Shown piece after piece: positions 50,698-59,614 of a stretch of DNA of 64,000 nt; positions within the stretch are counted from its first letter, which is position 1; the number at the start of each line of letters is the position of its first letter. A model generated the notes under the pieces. It saw nothing but the letters and a program-made list of their open reading frames with translations, was not told the origin of the DNA and did no database searches. The position numbers were made by a program, and so were the translations under genes. Source of the stretch: a virus; IMG/VR virus record IMGVR_UViG_3300028837_004134, positions 1 through 64,000 of that record, one strand, 5' to 3'.

Positions 50698-52266
50698 TTA
50701 GCCAAGCGTCGATCGCCTATCGCCTCCAATGACCGTCACCCTCACCGAGCTCATGGCCAACCTGACACGATGTACTGACGCTACCAACCAGGCGTACGTG
50801 AACGCCATGCTGAAATGATCGACTCCCGTGCGGATATACCTGTACCTCTTCTCTCCGGTCTCCTCGTTCTCGTTCAGCATCCGGGCGTCCGCCGCCATGT
50901 GCTGCGCGAACTCCTCGACGATCGGCTGGCGGCGCGGCAGAATCACCTGTTTGTCACGAATTGCCGCCCTGGATGCGTCCAGCGCCTCCGTGCGATTCAC
51001 CTGGACTGTATAGGATTTGCTGTCCCACATGGGCCTCCCGCGTTGGTTCTCGTTGAAGAAGCAGAGGAAGACCTGCCTCGGATGCCGACGCGCGAAGTCG
51101 CGAGTGGCATGAGTCTCTGGTAGGCCGTCGATCACACACCGCCGAACGTCAAACCGCTTCATCAAGATATCGAGTTCCGAGAAATCGCGACATGTAGCCA
51201 GGTGTATCAGATGCTGCTTTTTGCTATCATTGCGCTCCTCGTTCTCTTCCCTCCGCAGGATCACCGCGTGTAGGTACTTGCCGGTATCGACCCCCATAAA
51301 GCACGTGCCATCGTCGTTGCTTTCTTGCATCGGAGTGTCGGTGCACAGGGACAGCACGGACATGACGTCCAGCTGCCTCTCAATATCAGCCCAGGGAACA
51401 CCTATCTTGAGATTGTAGAACCGATCGGGAAACCGTGTTGTCCGATACTCCTCGAGGATTTCACCGGGATCGATCTTGGACGAGAACAGTTGCGAGATGC
51501 GATATCCGTGAATCGTTCGACCTGGCAGATCAGCAACCCATTCACCGACTGCGATATCAAGTTCGCGGTTGCATTTCAGACATGCAAGGTAATGCGTGCC
51601 ATCCCGCCGAGGACGGATGATCCTGACCTCCTCGCCCAACTTAGTCGGGAACTCCTTAGCGGGAGCCGTCCATTGCCGACAGCGCGGGCAGCGCAGTGTC
51701 CAGTGCCGCTGATCCGATTTCTGATACTGTTCATCGATGCCATAATCGGGAAGTGAGGGATTCGAGAGTTCGACAATACGCTTGTAATCCGAGTGAGCAA
51801 GGCGTTCCTTGGCCATCGCCTTGGCTGCCGGAGATGTCTCATCCAGCTCGTCGAAGACGATCATGTCCGCAGGTACTGACTTCATTCCGACAGTTGACTG
51901 CATGCCGCGGAGGTACAGGTAGGATTCTCCAATTCTCTTCAAGCCGGCCGTATCGGTGTCAGTCATCATCCGAGAGAGGAAGGGATTGTCTTCGAGAAGC
52001 GGGCTCACGCGCGATTTCGAAAACTCAATCACATCGGTCCTGGTGGGAAAGAAGTAGACAACATTGAGTCCGGTAAGACAAGCGTGCAGACTTCTGAGAA
52101 TCGCCCAGGTTGTGCCACCGATCTGTGCCGCCTTGCTCAGGATCACGTGAGGAGATGTGTCGTCATAGATTGCCCGCAGGTATTCGTGCCCCTCGAACCG
52201 CAACGGTCGGCCTTCCAAACGGATACGTGCCACAGCCCACTCGGCAAGCGGATCACTGATTGCCCG
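50698..52266 (-). CDS. Phage terminase large subunit, GpA-like (E2 copy)
   Basis: Paralogue of the gene at 1-1521, with the same P-loop KAAQIGGTTW, Walker B VFDELDE, zinc knuckles CPRC and CLKC, and nuclease strand GVDTGK. Over about 180 residues of the ATPase only a handful of positions differ. The C-terminus differs from E1 after VIGG: it reads DRRSTLG and stops exactly where the 32-bp repeat array begins, suggesting truncation by a transposon end. The ATG at 52266 overlaps the HTH gene end by 14 nt; a longer frame reaches 52362. Confidence 0.85.
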   Translation of the reverse strand, partial: RAISDPLAEWAVARIRLEGRPLRFEGHEYLRAIYDDTSPHVILSKAAQIGGTTWAILRSLHACLTGLNVVYFFPTRTDVIEFSKSRVSPLLEDNPFLSRMMTDTDTAGLKRIGESYLYLRGMQSTVGMKSVPADMIVFDELDETSPAAKAMAKERLAHSDYKRIVELSNPSLPDYGIDEQYQKSDQRHWTLRCPRCRQWTAPAKEFPTKLGEEVRIIRPRRDGTHYLACLKCNRELDIAVGEWVADLPGRTIHGYRISQLFSSKIDPGEILEEYRTTRFPDRFYNLKIGVPWADIERQLDVMSVLSLCTDTPMQESNDDGTCFMGVDTGKYLHAVILRREENEERNDSKKQHLIHLATCRDFSELDILMKRFDVRRCVIDGLPETHATRDFARRHPRQVFLCFFNENQRGRPMWDSKSYTVQVNRTEALDASRAAIRDKQVILPRRQPIVEEFAQHMAADARMLNENEETGEKRYRYIRTGVDHFSMAFTYAWLVASVHRVRLAMSSVRVTVIGGDRRSTLG

Positions 52267-52825
52267 CATCGCTGGACTTGCCAGTTCCGGTACCCTCCTC
52301 CTCAGGTAGAGCTGCGAGAATCTGGCGACGGATGCGGTCGCGTGTCTTCTCATCTGGTACATTCTCCTTGACTGCGTCGATAAACGTATCGATCACGCGC
52401 CTGATCTCAGCCTGAGACTGGGCGCGGATCGTCTCCTCGGTTTCGCCTGTCGTTGAAAGGCCCTTCGCAAGACGTTGTCCCTTCTGCGATCGCTCCAGGA
52501 TGCCTGCGATGCGTTCCAACTCTCGGATGTCGCTTATCTGCCGACCTTTGAGGTCTTCGGCGAGCTTGGCCAGCAGCAGTTCCCACAGTCGGTAGTGACG
52601 AACGTTGAGCGTAACTCGATCGTCGGCAATCTTCTCGACGAACATCTCGGCTGCTCGTCGGTCGACCTTGAATCTCAGGTTATCCCAGTCTTCGTCCTTG
52701 CGCCATTTACCTATTGTGTGGGGCTTAACGTGCAGCTGTCGGGCTATATCCGCATTGGTATCCCACTCTCCAGTGAGGAACATCTGGCGGGCCCGCTCGC
52801 ACAGCTTCCTATGGTTCTTTTTCAT
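52253..52825 (-). CDS. HTH protein, probable terminase small subunit (E2 copy)
   Basis: A 190-residue homologue of 1526-2089: HTH NADIARQLHVKPHTIGKW, then AAEMFVEKIADDRVTLNVRHYRLWEL and ETEETIRAQSQAEIRRVIDTF. The middle is nearly unchanged between the elements while the last 20 residues vary. It overlaps the ParB-like gene by 17 nt and the terminase by 14 nt. A DNA-recognition role in packaging is inferred from position. Confidence 0.7.
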   Translation of the reverse strand: MKKNHRKLCERARQMFLTGEWDTNADIARQLHVKPHTIGKWRKDEDWDNLRFKVDRRAAEMFVEKIADDRVTLNVRHYRLWELLLAKLAEDLKGRQISDIRELERIAGILERSQKGQRLAKGLSTTGETEETIRAQSQAEIRRVIDTFIDAVKENVPDEKTRDRIRRQILAALPEEEGTGTGKSSDAGNQ

Positions 52826-53507
52826 GATGCCCCTTCATGAAATACGCCGCCAGGTTGGTCAGACCTCTGGCCTTACGATCCCTGCCGGGCGTGCCGTCGC
52901 TCGCGAGATCCACAGCTTCTTCGATGAGTTGTTCCTGATCCGGAGTTACTACGAACGACAGGACACGCGGCAGTACCTTTTCCTCCTCCTCGGCTTGCTC
53001 ATCCAGCAGGGCCGCTACTTCCTCGGCCGGGAACTCCAGCAAGGTGTGCAGGTCCTGCAGTTGTCCATCCGTCTCAGGTAGCAGGCCAGCCAGGTCACTC
53101 ATGCTCATATCACCCAGCAGCTCATGGATAAGCTGAGCGCGGCGGATCGGGACGTCCTGTCCCTCGAGTCGGTTCAGGGTGGCCAAGAGCACATTTGCCT
53201 CTCTGTCGTCAACCTCCCAGATATCGCATAGAGCCTCGGTATGACCCAACTCCTTGAGGACCGCAATGCGATGATGGCCGTCCAATACCTGATACTTGTC
53301 CGACTGCTCAGGTTGCGGCCGGACGATAAGATACGGGTAACGCCCGGTGCGCTTGATGTGGACTTTCAGTTTCTCCCGCATCTCGTCGGACATGACATTA
53401 GCGTTGAAAGGGTGCGGCACGAGGTCGCATAATCGAATCTGCCTTGGGCCGACCCGCGTTGCCATGTGTTGCGCTGGTGTCGAAGCGATATCTCTGTTTT
53501 CAGGCAA
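52809..53507 (-). CDS. ParB/Srx-fold protein (E2 copy)
   Basis: A 232-residue homologue of 2070-2771 with RLCDLVPHPFNANVMSDEMR and VLDGHHRIAVLKELG. The N-terminal 18 residues differ from E1, the ParB fold is well conserved, and the acidic EEEEK segment is kept. It overlaps the methylase stop by 8 nt. It may bind the iteron region or function with the methylase; neither is shown by sequence. Confidence 0.75.
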   Translation of the reverse strand: MPENRDIASTPAQHMATRVGPRQIRLCDLVPHPFNANVMSDEMREKLKVHIKRTGRYPYLIVRPQPEQSDKYQVLDGHHRIAVLKELGHTEALCDIWEVDDREANVLLATLNRLEGQDVPIRRAQLIHELLGDMSMSDLAGLLPETDGQLQDLHTLLEFPAEEVAALLDEQAEEEEKVLPRVLSFVVTPDQEQLIEEAVDLASDGTPGRDRKARGLTNLAAYFMKGHHEKEP

Positions 53508-54600
53508 TTCTCATTCCTCCTTCTGCCTTCACAGATTCCAGCAGGAGCTTGGCAGCCGGGTTCCATGCAACCAGGATGAACTCCCGGTTCTGCCGCCTCT
53601 TCTCTTCGCTCGCCACGGAGGCTTTGTGCATATACTTGACTGCGGTGGAACGAACCTCTCGCCCATGCCTTCGCATTCGCTGCTCTAACTCCTCGAGCGT
53701 CACCTCGGCATTGCCAAGACTCAGAATCCAAACCGGGATGTGCTTCGCATGGTCGAAGAGTGAATCGAGCATGGCGGCGCCGCCTTTGGCACTGAACGGA
53801 CTTTTCTCAAGAGATGAACCTTCCAGGATTTCGTCGATGATCTTGTATTCTTTCTCGTATGAAGCAACTCCAGGATACGGCGGATCGAAGTAGGCGATGT
53901 CAGCGTAAATCGTCGGCAGGGTCTGGACGATGTCAGCCTTCACAACCTTCGCTTCTCCCTGAAAGACTCCACCGTTAATCTGCTCAGCCAGCCTCCACAA
54001 CCGCTCGGGACGGCCAAGGCGAAGTCCGTTCACATAGTCACCAACGCAGCTCGGAGTGATTGATTCGAACTCGCCTGTTGTCAAACGGTGGATCGTGCCG
54101 CGACGTACCGAGGACATTGAGTGTGCCAGCAAAGCCACGCGGATCGCAAGGAGTTGCAGGAGTGCGCCTTTGACCGCGTCCCGGGCCTCTGCTGCAGTTG
54201 CCAGAATGCGGTCGAGCAGTCGCGCCTGTGATTGTGTGAATACGGCCGGGACGTATCTCTGTTGAATCGGCCCTGGTGGATTGCCGTTCCCGGCTGCGAC
54301 CCGTAGAATGTCCTCGCGGGCGAACCGAACGCTGCTGTTCTCTATCAGTGCCCGGCCAACAACGATCGAACGTTCGGCGATGTCTGTTGCCACCACCCTC
54401 AGGCCCTGGGCTTTGGCATACAGACTGATCGACCCGCCGCCAAGGAAGCCATCCAGAAAGGTCAGGTTCGGCCATGTCCGCCTCGGCAGGATACGATCCA
54501 GCTCCCTGAAGATCAGCGGACAAAGACGCCGCTTCCCTCCTAGATAGGGCGGCAATGCGCTCCAAATTGATAGCCTTCTGCGGCCCGAAGTCCTTTTCAC
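53500..54600 (-). CDS. DNA adenine methyltransferase, D12 class (E2 copy)
   Basis: A homologue of 2768-3853 with LPPYLGGKRRL, LDGFLGGGSISLYA and the catalytic DPPYPGV. The start is the GTG at 54600, because GGAGGT lies 6 nt before it and the E1 protein begins at the equivalent lysine-arginine segment; the frame is open to 54741 but that leader would run into the divergent promoter. It heads the minus-strand run to the terminase. Confidence 0.87.
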   Translation of the reverse strand: MKRTSGRRRLSIWSALPPYLGGKRRLCPLIFRELDRILPRRTWPNLTFLDGFLGGGSISLYAKAQGLRVVATDIAERSIVVGRALIENSSVRFAREDILRVAAGNGNPPGPIQQRYVPAVFTQSQARLLDRILATAAEARDAVKGALLQLLAIRVALLAHSMSSVRRGTIHRLTTGEFESITPSCVGDYVNGLRLGRPERLWRLAEQINGGVFQGEAKVVKADIVQTLPTIYADIAYFDPPYPGVASYEKEYKIIDEILEGSSLEKSPFSAKGGAAMLDSLFDHAKHIPVWILSLGNAEVTLEELEQRMRRHGREVRSTAVKYMHKASVASEEKRRQNREFILVAWNPAAKLLLESVKAEGGMRIA

Positions 54601-54676
54601 TTCACTACCTCCAGCCCTGCAACGCGTCCGCCTCAGGACGACCATGAAAGCCCTTCTTTCTCGCGAAACATGTATC

Positions 54677-54739
54677 GAATGACTTGACTTCCAGCGCATT
54701 AAAGGCCTGTGTGTAGATGTGCGTAACGCTATGATATAC
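54677..54739 (+). promoter_or_regulatory. Divergent promoter region (E2 copy)
   Basis: Conserved block GAATGACTTGACTTCCAGCG (54677-54696) and -10-like TATGATATAC (54730), with the same 41-nt separation as in E1. It serves the recombinase pair and possibly the divergent methylase. Confidence 0.5.
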
Positions 54740-54772
54740 AATAAGTTGAATCTCCTGAAAGGAGGAAACTCT

Positions 54773-55132
54773 ATGAGTGAAACACTGCATGATGCCGCTC
54801 AGGCCTACCTGGAACACCTTCGGGGTCAGGGCAAAAAGGAGCGGACGCTCTACACCTACGGGAAGGACTTCGAGCAGATCGAGTCCTTCTTCGGGGCGGA
54901 GCGGAAGCTCGCTGCCATTCTCACACAGCATGTCGGGAAATTCTTCAAATCGGATGCGCTCCTGAAACTGCCCAGCGGCAAGAAGCGGGCGAAGCCCACC
55001 GTGGAGAAGACCAGGCGGGTGTTCAGGATGTTCCTGATCTGGGCCAAAGAAACTGGCCGTATCGACAAGCTGCCGCTGCCCAAGGACACGCCCATGGGCC
55101 GAAGTCAGAAGGAAGGCGAGGACAATGAATAG
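54773..55132 (+). CDS. SAM-like core-binding protein, recombinase partner (E2 copy)
   Basis: A 119-residue homologue of 3982-4347 (HDAAQAYLEHLRGQGKKERT, KTRRVFRMFLIWAKETG, LPLPKDTPMGR) with no catalytic residues. GGAGG lies 8 nt before the ATG. The stop overlaps the recombinase ATG by 8 nt. Retention of the same pair in both elements argues that the partner is functional. Confidence 0.72.
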   Translation: MSETLHDAAQAYLEHLRGQGKKERTLYTYGKDFEQIESFFGAERKLAAILTQHVGKFFKSDALLKLPSGKKRAKPTVEKTRRVFRMFLIWAKETGRIDKLPLPKDTPMGRSQKEGEDNE

Positions 55133-56063
55133 TATCGCTGCTCGTGCGGTACGGTTGATGCCTGCGCCCGATCTTGTCGAAGAGGCCATCCAGACCTTCG
55201 GCCGCAGACTCGAAGCGCACGGGCGCTCACCGAACACAGTGAGCGCGTATCTGCAAGACCTGCGCACGCTCGCCAAAGTTCTGACCTCGATTTGTCCTGA
55301 CCTCTCCATGGACCAGGTGACCCCTGGAATACTCGACAAGGTCCTTACCGATCCGACCGTGACCGAGACAGCGGGCGGTGCGCCGCGTTCAGCCGCGTCA
55401 CGGCACCGATTCAAGGCCGCTGTGCGGTCCTTCTTTGCCTGGGCCGAGGAGACAGGGCTTGTTCCGGAAAACCCGGCCCGGTCGGTCACTATGCGCAGAC
55501 TGCCGCGTACGCTCCCGGTGTTTCTCACTGAGGCTGAGAAGCGCCGGTTGCTCAAGGAACTCCGCGGACGGTCATCGATACTGGCACGACGGGATCGGGT
55601 CATCGTCGAGCTATTCCTGGGAACCGGCATCCGGCTCCAGGAGCTTGTCTCTCTGGACATCGACGACGTTGACCTCGACGCCAAGCATATGCGCATCCGC
55701 GCCAAGGGTAACGTGCCGCAGGTGAAGTTCCTCAAGTCCAACCTTCGTTCCCTCCTACGCCGATACCTCGCGGAGCGCCGAAAGCAGGGCACCGCCAGCG
55801 TTGCGCTCTTCCTCTCCAACCGTACATCGCGTCTCTCGTCGAGGCAGGTGGCCAACCGCGTCAAGTTCTGGCTGGCCGAGGCGGGTATTGAAAAGAGTCT
55901 CGGGCCTCACGGGCTGCGACACAGCTTCGCCACTCACCTGTATGCCGCCACGTGCGACCTGCTCGTGGTCAAACGAGCGCTTGGCCACCGGGACATCTCG
56001 ACCACGGAGATCTATACCCACCTGGTGGACGGAGCCCTTGAAGAGGCCCTCGAACGGCTCTGA
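55125..56063 (+). CDS. Tyrosine recombinase / integrase (E2 copy)
   Basis: A 312-residue homologue of 4334-5275. The catalytic motifs GTGIRLQELV, HGLRHSFATHL and LGHRDISTTEIYTHL are intact. It differs from the E1 enzyme more than the terminases differ from each other, especially in the first 110 residues, so the two may recognise different attachment sites. Confidence 0.9.
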   Translation: MNSIAARAVRLMPAPDLVEEAIQTFGRRLEAHGRSPNTVSAYLQDLRTLAKVLTSICPDLSMDQVTPGILDKVLTDPTVTETAGGAPRSAASRHRFKAAVRSFFAWAEETGLVPENPARSVTMRRLPRTLPVFLTEAEKRRLLKELRGRSSILARRDRVIVELFLGTGIRLQELVSLDIDDVDLDAKHMRIRAKGNVPQVKFLKSNLRSLLRRYLAERRKQGTASVALFLSNRTSRLSSRQVANRVKFWLAEAGIEKSLGPHGLRHSFATHLYAATCDLLVVKRALGHRDISTTEIYTHLVDGALEEALERL

Positions 56064-56076
56064 CCCGCAGACGGGC

Positions 56077-56112
56077 ACGAGAGCCTTGCGGTCCCTTGGG
56101 ACCGCGTTCTCG
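56077..56112 (+). terminator. Hairpin after E2 recombinase
   Basis: ACGAGA..GCGGTCC pairs with GGACCGC..TCTCGT, a long stem with a small internal bulge, 14 nt after the recombinase stop. It occupies the same position as the terminator in E1. The stretch 56113-56368 has no gene. Confidence 0.6.
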
Positions 56113-56368
56113 TTCGGGGCGGTGGATACTCTTCCGATAGTGATCCCACAGTCCCCGTGTCCGAACACATTCCCGAAGCCTTCCGGTGCTTCCTCTTTGG
56201 GGCGGGCCTGCTGTACGGAAGAAACGGTTGATTGAAACTTCCTGGAACAGGGGTTATAGGAACTTCCTACGGCTGGCAGCGCCGTAAGTCCCGGTGGTTC
56301 CGAGGTCGTTCCGCAGGCCGTCCTGGTGTTATCGGCAATCATTTTCGCGTTTTCGTTCCCTTGGCCGT

Positions 56369-56845
56369 CTACTTGGCCGGTTTCTTCTTTGATTCGGTCA
56401 GCTTTTCCAGCAGCGCCGTGGCCCATTCCGCCGGGGTAGTCTCCGGTCCCTTGGCCGCCTCGCCCTCCCGGGCGATCTTCGTTGCCTTCAAGTCCTTAAG
56501 GTGACAGCGGATCATGCGATCCAGTTTCTCGGCGGCGTCCCAGTCGCCGGCCTCCTGGGCTCGGCCCAGCTTGAGAAAATAGACCGCCACCAATTCGACC
56601 TGCATGAAGTCCGAACTCTTGTTGAACACGAAGTCCTGATAGAGCTGGCCGATGGTGGTCTCGAAAAGGGGCTTCTCGTCGTCGGCGAGGAACCGGTTGG
56701 CATAAATGCCGTGGCGCATTGAGTTCAGGTTCCCTTCCGGAGCGCCGTGTTTCCGTTCGGCTCCCGAGTTCCGTTGCCAGCGATCCAGGTGCATCTCGTC
56801 CTTCTTGTTGAGATGTCCGTCGTTCTGTTTCGCTGTATCTACCAT
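56369..56845 (-). CDS. HGIYA-motif phage-type protein (E2 copy)
   Basis: A 158-residue homologue of 5928-6434 with GNLNSMRHGIYANRFL, SSDFMQVELVAVYFLKLGRAQEAG and EGEAAKGPETTPAEWATALLEKL. The basic tail is shorter than in E1 (SKKKPAK). GAGAGGACC directly precedes the ATG at 56845. The role is unknown. Confidence 0.75.
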   Translation of the reverse strand: MVDTAKQNDGHLNKKDEMHLDRWQRNSGAERKHGAPEGNLNSMRHGIYANRFLADDEKPLFETTIGQLYQDFVFNKSSDFMQVELVAVYFLKLGRAQEAGDWDAAEKLDRMIRCHLKDLKATKIAREGEAAKGPETTPAEWATALLEKLTESKKKPAK

Positions 56846-56887
56846 GGTCCTCTCGCTCGTGGTCCCAAACCGGGGTTCGGGGCGGAA

Positions 56888-56936
56888 GGCGAATTTCGCC
56901 ACCCGTGGGGAGAACCCCACCATTACCTACCGGCGG
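56888..56936 (-). promoter_or_regulatory. Palindrome plus shared motif (E2 copy)
   Basis: GGCGAAATTCGCC (56888-56900) and CCGCCGGTAGGTAATG (56921-56936, minus strand) correspond to 6477-6535 in E1. The match to the shared motif is weaker here. The cassette insertion begins just beyond it. Confidence 0.45.
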
Positions 56937-56946
56937 GAGTCGTGAT

Positions 56947-57156
56947 ATGTCGAAAAAGCGGTGTGACATTTGCCGTAGGGATAATATATTACTCGAGTGT
57001 AGTTTGTACGACCAGTGTGGAACAAATCGCCTTCGCGGGATGGAGGGAGATAAGCCGTTGAAGGCGAAAAGCGTTACATCGACAGTCAAGAACGCGCGAT
57101 GGCGGTTTATGTGGAAAAGAACAGTCTATGGTTGCCGTATTATACAGACTGTATAA
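56947..57156 (+). CDS. Small cysteine-rich frame at start of insertion
   Basis: A 69-codon frame starting MSKKRCDICRRDNILLECS with four cysteines in a zinc-finger-like pattern (CDIC...C...C). There is no strong ribosome-binding site and the second half is basic without recognisable pattern. It may be a small cassette gene or chance. Confidence 0.3.
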   Translation: MSKKRCDICRRDNILLECSLYDQCGTNRLRGMEGDKPLKAKSVTSTVKNARWRFMWKRTVYGCRIIQTV

Positions 57157-57197
57157 TCATTGTTAGCTTCATAGATGAATATTCAGGGAGAACAATC

Positions 57198-57806
57198 GTG
57201 ACAAGCCAAATTGGACAGAAAGCACACCGACTGGGAATTCTGTTTCAGATGTTCGCGGGACGCTTGGTCAATTTCGCCATAGAAAAGGATACATCCGCCG
57301 TCAGCAAACTTGACGAAACGAAGTCAATCCTTCAAGACGCAATTCGATCATTGGATATTTCTGTTTCCTTACCAGATCTACATTCCGAGGAGGAAATTGT
57401 GGAGTTCTTCCAGCAGGGCTTCCCGAAACTAATTATGGAGATTGGCAAAAGGCTTGCAGTATTACACGGTACTGACGCAAGCAATATCTTTCACTTCAGC
57501 ACTGATGCTGCAGGATATCTTCAAACACATAGGCAGGCAAACATGGCGGCCGACCAGTTCGAAGTGTTACGCGGGTCCTTGGAACAGCAAGCACAGGACT
57601 TAAGGGTTGATTCAAAGCGAATGCAGAGATTCTTCCTGAATCCAGAGGACGAGTGGGATGGGCTTTTCCAGGATTTACTTGTAGACAAGAAAGAAGGTTG
57701 GACTGACCTTGTCGAGGTCAAGCCAGGAATTGCTGGGTTAAGTTTCGATCTAAAGAAAGCGGTTTCTCTAATATCAGCCTGGATAAGCAAAAAAGACAGA
57801 AGCTAA
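57198..57806 (+). CDS. Integron-cassette hypothetical protein
   Basis: A 202-residue protein of low GC (TSQIGQKAHRLGILFQMFAGRLV..., then DLVEVKPGIAGLSFDLKKAVSLI). No family was recognised. The GTG at 57198 has AGGGAGA 7 nt upstream; an open frame reaches 57099. The stop codon lies within the left arm of an attC-like palindrome, the usual layout of a gene cassette. It interrupts the E2 core between two genes that are adjacent in E1. Confidence 0.65.
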   Translation: MTSQIGQKAHRLGILFQMFAGRLVNFAIEKDTSAVSKLDETKSILQDAIRSLDISVSLPDLHSEEEIVEFFQQGFPKLIMEIGKRLAVLHGTDASNIFHFSTDAAGYLQTHRQANMAADQFEVLRGSLEQQAQDLRVDSKRMQRFFLNPEDEWDGLFQDLLVDKKEGWTDLVEVKPGIAGLSFDLKKAVSLISAWISKKDRS

Positions 57807-57859
57807 CAAGGAGCTGAAGACGACACAGTAAACCGCGCCCCTCAGCTCCCGCGTTAGGC
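57801..57859 (+). other. attC-like recombination site 1
   Basis: AGCTAAC (R'' box) and GTTAGGC (R' box) enclose GGAGCTGA / TCAGCTCC, a perfect 8-bp inner stem, with about 24 nt between. The layout and the overlap with the preceding stop codon fit an integron attC site. Confidence 0.7.
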
Positions 57860-57872
57860 GAAAGGGGATATC

Positions 57873-57962
57873 ATGTCTTGGTTTTCACGATTGTTTGGGG
57901 AAAAGCAAGAAGTAATGCTCTTCCTTGCAGGTAGTGAGAAGATATTGGAAAAACGGACCTAG
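57873..57962 (+). CDS. Short cassette ORF
   Basis: A 29-codon frame, MSWFSRLFGEKQEV..., lying between the two attC-like sites. MSWFSRLFG is a common beginning of small cassette and membrane-associated proteins; this one is probably truncated. AAGGGGA lies before the ATG. Confidence 0.4.
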   Translation: MSWFSRLFGEKQEVMLFLAGSEKILEKRT

Positions 57963-58020
57963 GAGAAAAAGTAAGAGGCTCATCGAAGTGCTGAGTATGG
58001 AGGGAATGTGCAATGGAGAC

Positions 58021-58090
58021 GGCTAACAAAGCGCTGTACCTGACCGCTATTTCGCTACGCTCCATAGCGGCAGGTGAGCTTTTATGGGCT
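58021..58090 (+). other. attC-like recombination site 2 (degenerate right end)
   Basis: GGCTAAC followed by AAAGC, ACCTGaCCGCTA, a loop of about 15 nt, TAGCGGCAGGT and GCTTT: long paired arms with one extrahelical base, typical of attC. The right core box is degenerate (ATGGGCT instead of GTTRRRY). Confidence 0.6.
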
Positions 58091-58130
58091 AATCCCATCT
58101 GATGACCAATTAATATTCCATCCTCTTCCT

Positions 58131-58397
58131 TCAATTAGAAGTAGAAGCTCCCGCCACGATCTGACGCACGCGACGCGGAGTCACGCCGGAAAGTCTGGCG
58201 ATCTCACGTGTGGAGATTCCTTGGTCTTTCAGGGCAAGCACCAGTTTGCGACGCTCGTGGTAGAAGCAGGTATCGCTCGGCACCCACAGAAGGCCGGTGA
58301 AGTGCTCTTGGATAGCACGCAGCAGTTCGGGCGGCAGAACGTCTTTGGCATTCGCATAGTCTCGTTTCACTTTTCGTTCCTCATTCTTCTCAGCCAT
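58131..58397 (-). CDS. CD3324-like / Mor-like HTH protein (E2 copy)
   Basis: An 88-residue homologue of 6522-6821: NAKDVLPPELLRAIQEHF, GLLWVPSD and HTH GISTREIARLSGVTPRRVRQ. The C-terminus after RQIVA (GASTSN) replaces the longer tail seen in E1 and coincides with the edge of the cassette insertion. It overlaps the upstream gene by 31 nt. Confidence 0.75.
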   Translation of the reverse strand: MAEKNEERKVKRDYANAKDVLPPELLRAIQEHFTGLLWVPSDTCFYHERRKLVLALKDQGISTREIARLSGVTPRRVRQIVAGASTSN

Positions 58398-59200
58398 GGT
58401 TGATCCACATCTGGGTTATAGAACCTCAGACGGTTTTCCTTCGATGTCGTTCCGTCAATCTCGATTGACTGCCTGGTGACTTCGCCGATACGTACATTGC
58501 CATCCACAAAACACACCAGACCGTAGTCCTGACCATAAGGGAAACGAAGACATCCTCGGTTCTGGTAGAGACTGGCTTCGCTCCATCCGAGGGAAAGAGC
58601 TTTATCACGTATGGCGTCCACCTTGGCAATGGCCCGTGTAGAAACCTCCTGCGTGAATTGCCACTCGCCGTTCTTCGGATAGAGAAATCGTGAGCCCGGC
58701 AGGGGCCTCTCCTCCGGTGCAACTTGTTTGAGTGCATATTGAATACCCTGTCCAAATGTCTCGAGCACCGGCGGAGAATATGTCTTCGGGTCCAGCGACT
58801 GGATCGCAGAACGAAGTGTGTCCTCACCAAAACGATTCACTGCCCAGGTGTGGATATCATCAAACCGGGTACGCAGCTTGTCGAAAGCAGGTGATGAGAT
58901 TCGTCCCAAGTCCGCTGCCTTCCTGGCCAATGCCATCTTATGCTTGAGCCAAGCGTAGTAGTCCGGATCGAGCCGACGGAAACAGGTGTCATCAATGCTG
59001 ACGTCCCGGGCGTAGTACTTCGGCGTCAACGTCTCCCATGATTCAAGGTTCGTGGCCACATAGAGTGCCGCCTCCTGCGTGGTTTCATCACCAGCCGTGA
59101 CGTCCTCCGCGCAGGACTGGTTCTCTGACTCGGTTTCAGAGACATCAATCGGTATCGTGGCCCCCGCCGTCTGTTCCATCATGAGTTTGAGAAGGCTCAC
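58367..59200 (-). CDS. Conserved element protein of unknown function (E2 copy)
   Basis: A 277-residue homologue of 6791-7645 starting with GTG (GGAG 8 nt upstream). Conserved segments are YYARDVSIDDTCFRRLDPDY and LGWSEASLYQNRGCLRFPYG; the acidic N-terminal linker varies. The shared motif lies exactly 35 nt upstream, as in E1. Confidence 0.75.
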   Translation of the reverse strand: MSLLKLMMEQTAGATIPIDVSETESENQSCAEDVTAGDETTQEAALYVATNLESWETLTPKYYARDVSIDDTCFRRLDPDYYAWLKHKMALARKAADLGRISSPAFDKLRTRFDDIHTWAVNRFGEDTLRSAIQSLDPKTYSPPVLETFGQGIQYALKQVAPEERPLPGSRFLYPKNGEWQFTQEVSTRAIAKVDAIRDKALSLGWSEASLYQNRGCLRFPYGQDYGLVCFVDGNVRIGEVTRQSIEIDGTTSKENRLRFYNPDVDQPWLRRMRNEK

Positions 59201-59234
59201 TTTCGGTACTCCACTTAGTAGAATTTCCTCCCGA

Positions 59235-59249
59235 GATACTTACCGGAAC
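59235..59249 (-). promoter_or_regulatory. Shared motif GTTCCGGTAAGTATC (E2 copy)
   Basis: Identical to the E1 motif at 7680-7694, including the preceding CCGGTTC, and at the same 35-nt distance from the GTG start. Confidence 0.6.
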
Positions 59250-59254
59250 GAACC

Positions 59255-59614
59255 GGATAGTGCCGAATTGCGAAGGTGCGAAGGGTCAAGAACATGAAAA
59301 GAACCTTCGCAGGAGCCTTCGCATTGCTGTAACTGATTGATAAGAAAGATAGATATGATAAAGAGAAGGTGAAGGTGCGAAGGTAGTAGGTAGAGTTACT
59401 CACGTGTGAGCAGAGAAACACAAGGGGATTAGTCAGGCGGCGGCCATGACATGTGAGTTTTTTTTCTCAGGTAAGGGGGGTGGACCCCCGAAACCCTTCG
59501 CGCCTTCGCGCGATCAGCATAATGGCTTGCTATGGAGGGGCTTACGGGCGTGAAGGTCCTTCGCCGTTTGCGAAGGGTACCCTTCGCATCGTCCCGGTAG
59601 AGACATGGGTTTCT
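59255..59614. other. Iteron-rich intergenic region (E2 copy), candidate origin or parS
   Basis: Several TGCGAAGG/CCTTCGCA copies and variants (for example GGTGCGAAGGG, CCTTCGCAGG, CCTTCGCGCC and CCTTCGCATCG), an AT-rich GATAAGAAAGATAGATA tract and the perfect repeat CTCACGTGTGAG. It corresponds to 7700-8062 in E1 beside the same primase gene. No gene is seen. Confidence 0.6.
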
